A stretch of 64,000 nt of DNA from NCBI GenBank assembly GCA_036513415.1, contig DATBZA010000087.1, forward strand, positions 1 through 64,000, written 5' to 3'. Source of the DNA: 40CM-4-68-19 sp036513415. Its GTDB lineage: Bacteria > Myxococcota > Myxococcia > Myxococcales > 40CM-4-68-19. Below are positions 8,877-18,282 of this stretch, one piece after another (positions within the stretch are counted from its first letter, which is position 1; the number at the start of each line of letters is the position of its first letter). The notes beneath the pieces were generated by a model. The model did not search any database. It saw only the letters and a list, made by a program, of their open reading frames with translations, and was not told where the DNA came from. A program made the translations under genes and the position numbers.

Positions 8877-11800
8877 TGAGCAGCTCCATCGGCCTTGGCC
8901 AGCTCGTCTACGGCCGCCGCGAGGAACGGTGGAGCCGGATCGTTCGGATCGAAGCCGAGGGCCTGATAGCGGGGATTCCAGGATTCGGCGAGCAACGACT
9001 GCTCGACACGCATCCTCCCGCCTTTCGAGCTACTCCATCCCGTCGCAAGGAGCTTGTTAGAGCGCAAATGACCGACCAGGCCGCGGGCGCAGTCAGCGAG
9101 ATATCCCTCGTCGGCAGCGGGTGCGTGGGCGCGCAGTACAGTGAAGAGGCCGTATTCCCCAGGCTGCTCTAGCTTCAGTCGAACCGGTTCCTCTTTGGTC
9201 TTGGCTGCTTCCTTTGCGATCGCCTCAAGCTCCAGTAGCCGCGCCCGAACTGCGTCGTCGCTTGCTTCCTTGCGCTCTCGGATCCGCTGCAGCCTTTCGC
9301 CGAGCTGAAGGTACGTGAAGCTTGGATCGCCTTCCACCAATTCGGCGGTAAGCACTGCTTCCAGCGCAGCGGCCTTGTCGGCCGGGGTCGGCAGATCGTT
9401 GAGCTTGGTCACATAGTCCTTGTCGATCTTGAAGACCGGCAGAGCCTCGGCGATCTCCATGAACGTCGTGTTCTCCTGGATCAGCTGGCGCGTCTTGGCG
9501 GATAGCTCGCCGTATGTATCTCGCGTCCCGCGTTGACGACGACGATGGGCGACGTAAATGCCGCACAGCCAGCTGTACTGGTGCCGGTGAGGGTAGAGGC
9601 ACGGGTCAGGGGCTACCGCTTCCCACAAACGCTCCAGGCTCTTGAAGTTGTGCTCGAAGTTCTTTGCCGCGTCGGGATCGCGCAAGCGCCACAGGGCCGC
9701 GAGCAGGCACTCGCGCGTATCCGTGATTGTGATCCCCTCGAACAGCTCCATGCACCGGGCGACCTCGGCGGGCACCGTGGCTCGCAGGGCGTCCCAGTCG
9801 ATGAGCGAATCCTCCCGGACACTCTCGTCGAAGTTTAGCGCCTTCTCGAGATTCGTGAAGACGCCGAAGTAGTCGACGACCACGCCGGTGCGCTTCTGCA
9901 TCGACGGCATGGGTCGATTCGTCCGTGCGATGGCCTGCAGCAGGTTGTGATCCCGGAGAGGCTTGTCGAGGTACATCACCTGCTCCACGGGCGCATCGAA
10001 TCCGGTCAAGAGCCGGTCGCACACTATGAGAATCTTGAGTGGAGGACGCCACTTCGCTTGGTCATCTCCATATCGCTCGCGATTCCAGGCCTCCCATTCG
10101 GCAGGAATGAGCCTGAAGTAGTCGATGAGCCCGTCCTGCTTTGCCTTCGGATACTCGAAGCGCTCCACTTCCGGCTCGCTGTTCTGCGCGGCCGAAATGA
10201 TGACGTCGGTCCATTCCGGAGGCAGCCCGCGCGCCTTTAGTTTGGCGTCGAGCGCGTCCTTGTAGATCGCGCACGCCTTGCGATCGACGGCGACGAGTTG
10301 CGCCTTGAACCCGTTTGGATCGGGGTGCTCGAGAAAGTGCGCGAGGAGCTTGTTTACGATGATCTCGACGCGGTCTGGATGGCGGGCCAGTTCCCTCCAC
10401 TGAGAGCGCTGACGCTGAACGAAGTCCTTCACTTCCTCGTCCTCGAGCTCCATCTCCTCGCACATCTTCTCGAAGCCGACGCTCAGCGGCTCTTCAGAAA
10501 CCTTGAAGGGGACCTTGTCCCGGATGTAGTGGACCTCGAGCGTCGCGCCGTCCTGAATCGAACGGCGGATGCCGTAATAGCTGAGATACCGCTCCTGAAC
10601 CCCGTCCTTCAGCGGGCCAAAATCGCGATGGGTGTTCTGCGTCGTCCTGTCGATCGGCGTGCCGGTGAAGCCGTAGCGGAAGCCGTTCTGCAGCTTCACG
10701 CGCATCGTCATCGCGTAGCTCTCTTTGCCTTCGCCCTTTTGCGAGCGATGGCACTCGTCAACCATGCTGATGATGTTGTCGCGCGTCATCGGCGCGAGAT
10801 CGCCCATCTTCTGGAATGCTTGCACTGTCGTGACCAGCGTGCCGCGCCAATCAGCGCGTAGCTTCCGCCTGAGATCGTCCACGCCCAGCGCTTTCTCGAC
10901 ATTCGGGTAGTCACAGGCGTCGAAGTCGTCAGAGAGTTGGGTCTTGAGGTCGCGGCGATCCACCACGATGAGCACCGTCGGGTTGTTCAGCGCCGGATGC
11001 CTGCGCAGCTTCTGGCCGGCGAACACCATCGTCAGTGTCTTGCCCGAGCCTTGGGTATGCCAGATCAACCCTGTCCGATCCTGGGCTGCGGCGGGACGAC
11101 CGACGAGCGAGGCCGTTCGGTCGACGATCTCGTTCACTGCCTCAAATTGCTGGTATCGCGCAATCTTCTTGGCCGTTGTGCCCTTCTTGGTCTCGAAGAC
11201 AACGAAATGCTGGAGAAAATCGAGAAGGTGAGCGGGCTTCAACCGCAGCAGACCCTTGACTGGCGCCTCCAGCGGATCGTCGGGATTCGCAGCGGCTGGA
11301 TCGTTCCACCATCCGTGGTGTTCTGGATACAGGCTGAGCCAGCGACTCCAGAGGTCGAGGTGCCTGTCGATGTCATCCTTGCTAGCCTCGTGGAAGAGCA
11401 CCGTCCCATACCTGAACTGGTCCTCGTCGGCAGCGACGCAGAAGATATTCGGCGTCAGCATTAGCGGCGCCTGCCGCTGGTAGCGGTGAAGCTGATGAAC
11501 CGCCTCGCGCCAGTCCTTGCCACTCGTGATGTAGCTCTTGTACTCCGCGATCACGAGGGGGATGCCATTGACGAGGAGAACCGTGTCCTCGCGGCACTGC
11601 TTCACGCCCTGGACGCGGTACTGATTCGTCGCGGTGAAATCGTTCAGATGCTGCTGGCCGAGGTCATAAGCAATGTAGTGCACCGTCTTGGCGTCCTCGC
11701 CTGGGGCGAGGACAACCTTCGCTCCGTCGCGTAGCAGATCGAGCGTCTGCCGGTTGGCCGTGAGCCGCTCCGGATGTGACATCGTCTTGCGGAGCGCGGC

Positions 11801-12025
11801 TACGGCCAGTCTCGCCTGCGGCTCGCTTTTGACGTGGCTGTTGATCCGCAAGATTGCTGGGACCAGCAGCTTCTCGACGAGCGGATCCTCGAGCGGCCGA
11901 TCAAACTTAGCCATCGCCGCTTCATCGCGGTACCTCCACCCGAGGCCGCCGGCACCGTATTCCGTCTTCGGCTCTCCGCAGAGCCAGCCGAGGATGGGCA
12001 ACTCAACGTACTTGTACTCGCTCAT
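8873..12025 (-). CDS. hsdR: Type I restriction enzyme R subunit
   Basis: This 1050-residue motor and nuclease subunit of a type I restriction-modification enzyme translocates DNA with ATP and cuts unmodified DNA. The N-terminal nuclease core shows VNGIPLVIAEYKS (ExK) near residue 160. The SF2 helicase has Walker A HTQGSGKT, DECH in SMVDECHRSQKG, and FTGTPID. A helical C-terminal region binds the methylase. ATG 12025 overlaps the hsdS stop (ATGA) and its own stop overlaps the metalloprotease start, so all four genes form one operon. No truncation is seen. Confidence 0.95.
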   Translation of the reverse strand: MSEYKYVELPILGWLCGEPKTEYGAGGLGWRYRDEAAMAKFDRPLEDPLVEKLLVPAILRINSHVKSEPQARLAVAALRKTMSHPERLTANRQTLDLLRDGAKVVLAPGEDAKTVHYIAYDLGQQHLNDFTATNQYRVQGVKQCREDTVLLVNGIPLVIAEYKSYITSGKDWREAVHQLHRYQRQAPLMLTPNIFCVAADEDQFRYGTVLFHEASKDDIDRHLDLWSRWLSLYPEHHGWWNDPAAANPDDPLEAPVKGLLRLKPAHLLDFLQHFVVFETKKGTTAKKIARYQQFEAVNEIVDRTASLVGRPAAAQDRTGLIWHTQGSGKTLTMVFAGQKLRRHPALNNPTVLIVVDRRDLKTQLSDDFDACDYPNVEKALGVDDLRRKLRADWRGTLVTTVQAFQKMGDLAPMTRDNIISMVDECHRSQKGEGKESYAMTMRVKLQNGFRYGFTGTPIDRTTQNTHRDFGPLKDGVQERYLSYYGIRRSIQDGATLEVHYIRDKVPFKVSEEPLSVGFEKMCEEMELEDEEVKDFVQRQRSQWRELARHPDRVEIIVNKLLAHFLEHPDPNGFKAQLVAVDRKACAIYKDALDAKLKARGLPPEWTDVIISAAQNSEPEVERFEYPKAKQDGLIDYFRLIPAEWEAWNRERYGDDQAKWRPPLKILIVCDRLLTGFDAPVEQVMYLDKPLRDHNLLQAIARTNRPMPSMQKRTGVVVDYFGVFTNLEKALNFDESVREDSLIDWDALRATVPAEVARCMELFEGITITDTRECLLAALWRLRDPDAAKNFEHNFKSLERLWEAVAPDPCLYPHRHQYSWLCGIYVAHRRRQRGTRDTYGELSAKTRQLIQENTTFMEIAEALPVFKIDKDYVTKLNDLPTPADKAAALEAVLTAELVEGDPSFTYLQLGERLQRIRERKEASDDAVRARLLELEAIAKEAAKTKEEPVRLKLEQPGEYGLFTVLRAHAPAADEGYLADCARGLVGHLRSNKLLATGWSSSKGGRMRVEQSLLAESWNPRYQALGFDPNDPAPPFLAAAVDELAKADGAAQ

Positions 12026-13359
12026 GAGGCAATCGCCCTGATCTCATTCGCCGCTACCGGCATGCGCACACGGCCCGTAAGGAGGTCGTGGATGAGCGAG
12101 CGCTTTAGGTGCTGCTGCGCCTGGGCAACCGCAGTTAAAGCGTCGATCTGTGCATCCGCACAACCGATGATTCCCACGACCCGTGCTTGCTCTCCTTCGG
12201 GAGGAACAGGCATCACGATCTGCTTCACGTCGCGACTGTTGATCTTGAGCGTGCCGTTTGAGGTCTTGGCTCGACGCAGAACCTGATTGTGAACGATCGC
12301 ATGGTTCCAAGTGAGGACGCCGAACTCCGGACTGACTCTCGCCTCCCCATCGTCGCGAAATACGACTCGCTTCGCGATGTCTGGGTAGATGCAGCCCTCG
12401 GGAAATGCATCGACTCTTCCTGCTCTTCCGACGAGGTCGGGGTTAGCGTTTCCACGTACGATCAGCACATCGCCCCGCTGGACAGCATATCGTCGCGCCA
12501 CGTGCTCCGGCACCCGGGTGTATTTTAGGTTGGCCTGCGTCGCGAGATCGACGCGCCCGTTCCGAATGGCAGCGATGCTGAACGTTGGAGTGCCCGGAGG
12601 TTGTGAGGAAGCCTCCGGAGACACACCATTCTTCGGCTCTTCAGCGAGAAGGGCGCCGGTCGAGACCAGAGACCAACCGATAGGTAGCGTCCTCCGCGGT
12701 CGGTCTGCGTACGCTGTCTCACCGAGGGCATCGTAGAAGAATCGCTGGAGCAAAGCCTGCTTCATTGCCCGCGCCCGATCGATCGCCTCGCGCGTCTGCT
12801 CCAGGGCCGCGTCGGCGGCGTCGAGGATGCGAGTGATGGTGGCCTGCTCGTGTGGTGGTGGGACGGGGACTGCCATTGATTTGAAAAAGCTATGGCTCAA
12901 GTTGTTGAGCCCCGTTGTACCTTCGGACGATGCACTGAGATATGCCTGCACTTCCGGAGTAGAAAGCCACCAGTAGAAGTACTCCGGTGTAATCCCGCTG
13001 CCGTCCTTCGGTTTCGCGGCGAGCAGGAATGACGCGAAGAGGAAATCGGTGTCCTTTCTGACGAGTACAGCGTTTCCAACGCGGGCGCGGTTCCCGTTGG
13101 AACCAACCATAACCGTCCACCCGGCCGTAACACGCTTGCTCGCGGCTACGGCGGGCTTTAGGCCGGAAAGGTACAAGAGATCATCCACCTCGAGTGTCTC
13201 TTGAACGTTCCCAATCCCAATGACCGGGACGCAACCCTCACGCGGCTGCGTGTGCTCCTGTTCTTTCGACCACGACACGCCGCGCTTGAGTTCCACACTC
13301 TGCCGGACCGTCGCGGTGCTCCAGTCGTCGGGATGCGCCAGTGCGTCAGTTGGGCGCAT
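12022..13359 (-). CDS. hsdS: Type I restriction enzyme specificity subunit
   Basis: This 445-residue DNA-recognition subunit partners HsdM and HsdR. It has two target-recognition domain halves, each followed by a conserved helical region: VPPPHEQATITRILDAADAAL in the middle and VPPEGEQARVVGIIGCADA near the end. The start chosen is ATG 13359 (MRPTDALAHPDDW), which overlaps the hsdM stop by 14 nt; an upstream in-frame ATG at 13401 would force a longer overlap. Both halves look intact, so the system should recognise a bipartite sequence that cannot be predicted by eye. Confidence 0.93.
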   Translation of the reverse strand: MRPTDALAHPDDWSTATVRQSVELKRGVSWSKEQEHTQPREGCVPVIGIGNVQETLEVDDLLYLSGLKPAVAASKRVTAGWTVMVGSNGNRARVGNAVLVRKDTDFLFASFLLAAKPKDGSGITPEYFYWWLSTPEVQAYLSASSEGTTGLNNLSHSFFKSMAVPVPPPHEQATITRILDAADAALEQTREAIDRARAMKQALLQRFFYDALGETAYADRPRRTLPIGWSLVSTGALLAEEPKNGVSPEASSQPPGTPTFSIAAIRNGRVDLATQANLKYTRVPEHVARRYAVQRGDVLIVRGNANPDLVGRAGRVDAFPEGCIYPDIAKRVVFRDDGEARVSPEFGVLTWNHAIVHNQVLRRAKTSNGTLKINSRDVKQIVMPVPPEGEQARVVGIIGCADAQIDALTAVAQAQQHLKRSLIHDLLTGRVRMPVAANEIRAIAS

Positions 13360-15403
13360 AGCCAACTCCTTGCAGGAGCTTGAGCAACTCGCTTTGCGCA
13401 CGCTTTGCCGCAGCCTCTGCGTCGGCGAGCGCGTTCAACGCATCTCTCACCTCGATCCGCGGCTCTGGTTCGAACGTGTCCACGTATCTGGGGATGTTCA
13501 GGTTGAACTCGTTACCTTCGACCTCTGCCAAGTCGACGACTCGGGCATGCTTGAGAAGCTCGTCCGGATCCGTGTATAGGGCGACAAGCTTATCGCCGAC
13601 CTCTCTCACGTCTCGGCGATCGTCCTCGGCGCGGCGGCGTGCTTCGGCAATGTGCCCATCACGCTCGGCGATCCTGGCTGCGACCTTCTCTCGCTGATTC
13701 TCCAGTTTCGCGATCACGGCCTCGAAGCTCGCTTTCTCGCCCTTGGTCCTCGCGACTTCCCGCTTGGTGCGCGCAGCTGCAGTCGCCGTGTCCAAGGCCG
13801 CGATCTTCAGGGTGTGCGCTTCGTACTCCGCCTGAAGTCGCCCGACCTCATCCTCTTCGCGCAAGTCGATCTGCTTGCGGATGCGACAGCTGTGCTCGGC
13901 GACAAGGGCGGGTACCTTCATCGCGTCACCGTAGGCGTGATAGTGGACGAGCATCCGCATTACATCTTGCGGCCGAAGCTCGTTCTGCGCGGAAAGCTCA
14001 CGGTAGTGACGCGCGGCGTACATGAGCAGTACCCGATCGCCGCGCTCGGCTGGGCGCTGTTTGCGCAGGATAAGCAAGCACGCGGGAACACCGGCCCCAT
14101 AGAATACGTTGAGGGGCAACGAGATCACGGCGTCGATCAAGCGCGACTCGAGTAGCGCCTTGCGGATGAGGTGCTCGTCGTCCGCCTTGCGGCGTCTCAT
14201 CTTTGGGTTGCCGTCGTCGTCGAACTCGCCGGTCTCTTCCTCGACCTCGGGGTGTCCCCGGAACAGCACACCCTGCGGACAGACGATGCCGGCACGGCCG
14301 TCGTCCGTTAGCGACGCGAGGATGTGGAGGATGAAGGCGTAGTCACCGTAGCCTGCGGGCGGAGCCTGGAAGGCCGTGCCTCTACCGAATCGGCCGAATA
14401 GGTCCTTGAACCCCTCCTTGCCGAAGATCTCCTTCTTGAGCTTGTCTTTTTTTTTCTTGTCGTCCGTCTGCTGCTCGGGCTTCAGCCACCAAAACTCGTC
14501 CGAGAACGGAAAATTGGCGAGCACCAGCGAGAACTTTTTCACGCGGCCGTTCTCGAGGAACTGCGGATCAGTGATTGTGCTGGCGCCAGCCTTGATGTCG
14601 GCCTCGAGGCCGTGCAGGACGGAGTTGATCTTGCCGATGGCCGCGTTGCCCCAGTTCATCTCCTGGGCGAAGTAGCGCGCGCTGGTCGCGTGGTGGCCGT
14701 GCTCGCGAAGGTAGTCGGCGGTGTGCACCAGCATGCCACCCGAGCCGGAGGTCGGGTCGTAGACGGTGTCACCGGGCCGCGGTTCGAGAATTCGAACAAG
14801 CGTGTCCACCACTTCCGGCGGCGTGAAGAACTCGCCCGCCTTGGCGCCCGCATCGTCTGCGAACTGCTTGATGAGGTACTCGTAGGCTCTTCCGAGCACA
14901 TCGGACGGAACGCTCCTGTTCGACAGGTCATGCTCATCGAAGTGCTGGATGAGCGCGTGGACCACTTCGTTCGGGATGAGAGGCTTTCCGGATCCATCGG
15001 GAGCCGGCTGGTTCCAGTCGACGGTGAACACGCCGCGCAGCTCGTCGTTGGCGTCGGCCACGGCGCGCATTGCCTTCGTCAGCACCTCGCCAATGTTGGT
15101 TGATGCAGCCTTGACGTCGCCCCACCGCGCCCCGTCGGGCATGTTGAACCTGTGTTCGCCCCGCTTCCGGAAGATCGCCTTCTGCTGCTCCGTGAACGAA
15201 CGCCCCTGCTGTTTCTCGAGGTCGACTATCGCGTCTTCAGCTTCGCATTCCCACTGGTCGCACAGCCGCTTATAGAACATCACAGATAGGATGTAGTTCT
15301 TGTAGTCCTGTCCCGCGGTCTTGCCGCGCAGGATGTTTGCGGCGCCCCAGAGGTGAGTCTCAAGCTGCTGGAGTGTGAGCTTCGCACCGCTGCCTAGTGC
15401 CAT
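13346..15403 (-). CDS. hsdM: Type I modification methyltransferase subunit
   Basis: This 685-residue adenine-N6 methyltransferase is the first gene of the hsd operon. It has the N-terminal helical HsdM_N region (LETHLWGAANILRG), SAM motif I DPTSGSGGML, and catalytic motif IV as ANFPFSDEFWW rather than the usual NPPF/NPPY. The C-terminal 170 residues are strongly coiled-coil (repeated Glu/Arg/Ala heptads) and end with NEFNLNIPRYVD, a segment typical of HsdM. It starts at ATG 15403. Together with hsdS and hsdR it forms a complete restriction-modification system. Confidence 0.95.
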   Translation of the reverse strand: MALGSGAKLTLQQLETHLWGAANILRGKTAGQDYKNYILSVMFYKRLCDQWECEAEDAIVDLEKQQGRSFTEQQKAIFRKRGEHRFNMPDGARWGDVKAASTNIGEVLTKAMRAVADANDELRGVFTVDWNQPAPDGSGKPLIPNEVVHALIQHFDEHDLSNRSVPSDVLGRAYEYLIKQFADDAGAKAGEFFTPPEVVDTLVRILEPRPGDTVYDPTSGSGGMLVHTADYLREHGHHATSARYFAQEMNWGNAAIGKINSVLHGLEADIKAGASTITDPQFLENGRVKKFSLVLANFPFSDEFWWLKPEQQTDDKKKKDKLKKEIFGKEGFKDLFGRFGRGTAFQAPPAGYGDYAFILHILASLTDDGRAGIVCPQGVLFRGHPEVEEETGEFDDDGNPKMRRRKADDEHLIRKALLESRLIDAVISLPLNVFYGAGVPACLLILRKQRPAERGDRVLLMYAARHYRELSAQNELRPQDVMRMLVHYHAYGDAMKVPALVAEHSCRIRKQIDLREEDEVGRLQAEYEAHTLKIAALDTATAAARTKREVARTKGEKASFEAVIAKLENQREKVAARIAERDGHIAEARRRAEDDRRDVREVGDKLVALYTDPDELLKHARVVDLAEVEGNEFNLNIPRYVDTFEPEPRIEVRDALNALADAEAAAKRAQSELLKLLQGVGYAPN

Positions 15404-16290
15404 CTAGTGAAATCCTCTCTTCAGTCGCTAGCCCTGAGCGCCCGGCCAACAGACGATAGCGCATTTTCGTCAGGCCGGACCCTCCGGTGTGGACCTGCGA
15501 CGCCGATGTTGCCGTCGCGGGCGCGGCCCGATGGCCGCTCTCGACTGGGAGTAAGCAGACGCCTCGCGATCAGCGCCACGAATGACTCCGGCGTCGGGCC
15601 CTCCAGAAATCCCCGGTCAACGGCGTAGAGCCTGCCCGCGGTGTCCCGCGAATCATGGGGGAGATGTTCGGCAGCGAGAGGTTCTTCGAGACGGGCGCCT
15701 TGCTCATCGCAAACCACATACCCCAGTCCTCCGCCTCGACGAGCCCAGCTCGAAGGTGCCCTTACCGGCGCGTTTCGGCGCTCGTCCTCGCTCTTGCTCG
15801 CGAGGCAGGCGCAAAAGCGGAGAGGAGCACGCTCCCTTAATGCGCGCAGGTAAAGGCCTCCGCCGCATCTTGCGCCAGCACCAGCCAGACCTGTGTTAAC
15901 CGCTCTCTCCCGTTCTCTCCCCAAGAGAGTTCGAAATCGGTGTCCTCCGGTGCCACCGCAGGACACTGGGGAGTGTCCTCCGGTCCCCCATGCCGTGTAC
16001 GAACAGTCAGAGAATGTGCGGGCTGGGTTCGCATCCGCCCAAGTGAGCGGAGTTCAGGGCAGAAACGGCGCACGGCGCGAGGAGGCTCCGGCAGCGCTGA
16101 GTTAAGCGCCGACGAGCCGATGTTCTACTGAACAGGAAGAGTGGCTCCCTGACAGGAGTGCGAACTACCGACCTGCCAGTTCACAGACCGTTGGCGATCG
16201 TCCGTCGGTTCAGACGCTGCTCTGGGCGTTTCCTGAATTTGCTGGAATCTGCTGGAGCTAGTCCAAGATCTCGACGTCACACGTGAAAAC
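15404..16290. other. Long intergenic region upstream of hsdM
   Basis: About 890 nt separate hsdM from tRNA-Asp. I see no reading frame with convincing codon use. The region must hold the hsd operon promoter (minus strand, near 15404-15550) and, around 15940-15984, a perfect-arm hairpin and a short direct repeat. It may be degraded coding DNA; weak coding-like stretches occur on both strands but none gives a recognisable protein. Confidence 0.5.
15940..15984. repeat. Hairpin plus 12-bp direct repeat
   Basis: GTGTCCT at 15940-15946 is the exact inverse of AGGACAC at 15960-15966. Inside them CGGT and ACCG can pair around a GCC loop. GTGTCCTCCGGT recurs as a direct repeat at 15973-15984. It could be an operator or a transcript hairpin; there is no U-run, so it is not a standard terminator. 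Confidence 0.5.
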
Positions 16291-16367
<77 letters not shown>

Positions 16368-16373
16368 ACAGAG

Positions 16374-16445
16374 TGGGCGGGACAGGTTTCGAACCTGCGA
16401 CCCTCGGTGTGTAAGACCGATGCTCTACCGCTGAGCTACCCGCCC
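16374..16445 (-). tRNA. tRNA-Val(TAC)
   Basis: On the minus strand GGGCGGGTAGCTCAGCGG begins a complete cloverleaf with anticodon TAC (loop CTTACAC), T-arm GCAGGTTCGAAACCTGT and closing acceptor CCCGCCC. CCA is not encoded. It lies directly upstream of tRNA-Asp and is probably cotranscribed with it. Confidence 0.97.
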
Positions 16446-16486
16446 AGGCGGTAGCGAGCGGGGGCGGGTTCTACGAGAGTGGGACA

Positions 16487-17290
16487 GTGAAGTCAAGCCT
16501 CACGCGCACCGGGCGACCGCTCGGCGGGGATGCCCTCATCACGACGGCCCCCACCGGGGACCCTGCCGAGGCGCGCGAGCTCTCGGAGCGCTTCGGACTT
16601 CGCGCGGAGTCGCGTGGCGGGAGGTCGCTCGTTCAGCTCCTGGCCGACGTGAACGGCGCGCCGGTGCTCGTGCTCGCCGCGCGGAGAGCTGACCTCTACG
16701 GGCACGGCCGCGCCTACCGCGCTAGCGTCGGCATGGCCTGGCTTCGAGTCCTTCGCGCCGCCAAGGGCGAGACTGATCCGCTGGTTGCGCATGCCGAGCT
16801 CCGCTCCGGCGAGTCCGTGCTCGACGCGACGCTGGGCCTGGGTGGAGATGCCCTCGTCTCCGCGCACGCCACCGGCGCTCAGGTCGTCGGACTCGAATCA
16901 CACCCGCTTGTCGCCGCGTTCACGCAAGCGGCTCTACGTCGTCTGCCGAAGCACGGGCGCGATCCCGGCCGCCTCGTAGACGTCATCCGCGCCGACCACC
17001 GTGCGTGGCTCAAAGATCAGTCGAGCAGTGCCTTCGACGTCGTCCTGCTCGACCCCATGTTCCGACGCGCCGGCGAGGCCGGCCCACTCTTCGAGCTCCT
17101 TCGCACCTATGCGGAGCACACCGCGCTCGCTCCCGAGACCTTGCGCGAAGCGCAGCGCGTCGCCAGGCGCGGCGTCCTGGTCAAGGACTCCGCACGGGGC
17201 GAAGAGCTGCGGCGCCTGGGCCTCGTTCCGCGCCCCTCTCGCCGCTCCGCGGCCATCGCATTCGGCTGGGCGCCCGCGGTTCAGCTATGA
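16487..17290 (+). CDS. RsmJ-like class I SAM methyltransferase
   Basis: This 267-residue cytosolic protein resembles RsmJ-type rRNA guanine methyltransferases and related SAM-binding proteins. It shows motif I VLDATLGLGGDAL, an acidic strand end QVVGLESHPLVAA, and the catalytic-site DVVLLDPMFRR. The start is a GTG at 16487. The N-terminal 80 residues form an extra domain before the Rossmann fold. The stop overlaps by 10 nt the converging stop of the DUF5996 gene. RNA methylation is inferred from the family; the target is not certain. Confidence 0.8.
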   Translation: MKSSLTRTGRPLGGDALITTAPTGDPAEARELSERFGLRAESRGGRSLVQLLADVNGAPVLVLAARRADLYGHGRAYRASVGMAWLRVLRAAKGETDPLVAHAELRSGESVLDATLGLGGDALVSAHATGAQVVGLESHPLVAAFTQAALRRLPKHGRDPGRLVDVIRADHRAWLKDQSSSAFDVVLLDPMFRRAGEAGPLFELLRTYAEHTALAPETLREAQRVARRGVLVKDSARGEELRRLGLVPRPSRRSAAIAFGWAPAVQL

Positions 17291-18222
17291 AGCGCCGGCG
17301 CCGCTTCTCGCGGTGGCGAGAAAGGAACTCGTTCCAGTGCGCCGCGGTCCCACCGTGCCAGCGTCGCAGCAGCCGCGTATGTGCTGCGGAGAAACTCGAG
17401 AAGCTTCTCCTCCGGATTCTCCGCAAGACGCAGCTGCTCGTACGGCAGGACGAACTCATGCAGGCTCCCGTCGTACTGTGCCTCGCGCGGGCCGACGGCC
17501 GCCTCCGCAAACCCCTGCGGTTCGGGATAGGCGTACGAGTAGAGAATCGCCTCCGGGTACGTCTCGTCTCCGGGCCAGAAGCCGGCGCTGCTCACCTCGT
17601 GCGAGTAAGCCTCCTCCATCACCCAGTTCGGGCAATTCGGTGCTCCGCCCGGGTGCCGTGGGGCAGTCCGGCCGGAGAAGCGGGAGGCCGCGAGATCGAA
17701 GCTGCCCCAGAAGAAGTGGACGGGGCTTGCCTTGCCGACGAACTCGCCGCGGAATTGCTCGAAGACGTTTCGGGTGTGCACCAGCACGCGCCAGAGCGCG
17801 TTGGCCCACTCCGGATCGTAGGTCCGGTGCTTGAAATCCTGTTCGAAGTAGATCGACTCGCGCACTTCGACCGGCCTCTTGAGGAACTTCGCTCGGACGT
17901 TGAAGGACTCCAGCAACTCGAGGTAGTCGCGGAAGAAGTGCGCAACGGGGCGCGATGCCAGGGGGATCGCCGCTGTCTGGCCCAGGCTCGAGCGCATTTC
18001 GAGCACGTGTCGGATGAGGTCGAATTCGAGCTCGAGCGTGTGATCCCGCCAGGGCACCGCCGACGTGGTGAGCCCGCGAGAGCTCAGGTAGAGCGGCACG
18101 TGCCACCAATGGTTCTGGAACGGGGCAAGCGCGAGCCGCGTCTTGCCTACGATCTGCGTCCACATGTGCATCGTGGCGCGCGTTTCCTGCCATCCGGGAA
18201 TCTGAAGAGTGGGCCAGGTCAT
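17281..18222 (-). CDS. DUF5996 family protein
   Basis: This 313-residue cytosolic protein has the DUF5996 signature at its N-terminus: WQETRATMHMWTQIVGK, then PFQNHWWHVPLYLSSRGLTT. The family has no established function. ATG 18222 is chosen because the family signature starts there, although the frame is open further upstream. The C-terminal half has conserved-looking HFFWGSFDLAASRFSGR and YSYAYPEPQGF. It converges tail to tail with the methyltransferase gene and is divergent from the NmrA-like gene. Confidence 0.88.
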   Translation of the reverse strand: MTWPTLQIPGWQETRATMHMWTQIVGKTRLALAPFQNHWWHVPLYLSSRGLTTSAVPWRDHTLELEFDLIRHVLEMRSSLGQTAAIPLASRPVAHFFRDYLELLESFNVRAKFLKRPVEVRESIYFEQDFKHRTYDPEWANALWRVLVHTRNVFEQFRGEFVGKASPVHFFWGSFDLAASRFSGRTAPRHPGGAPNCPNWVMEEAYSHEVSSAGFWPGDETYPEAILYSYAYPEPQGFAEAAVGPREAQYDGSLHEFVLPYEQLRLAENPEEKLLEFLRSTYAAAATLARWDRGALERVPFSPPREAAPALHS

Positions 18223-18282
18223 GACGGTGCCACTAGAGCACAAACCGCTGCAGCGGGAAGCTCCGACCTTGATTAGTGTACG

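Noticed and set aside
15421..15966. 181-residue minus-strand frame upstream of hsdM
   Set aside because: No recognisable domain, uneven codon use and a start inside the hairpin. It may be degraded coding DNA but cannot be supported as a gene.
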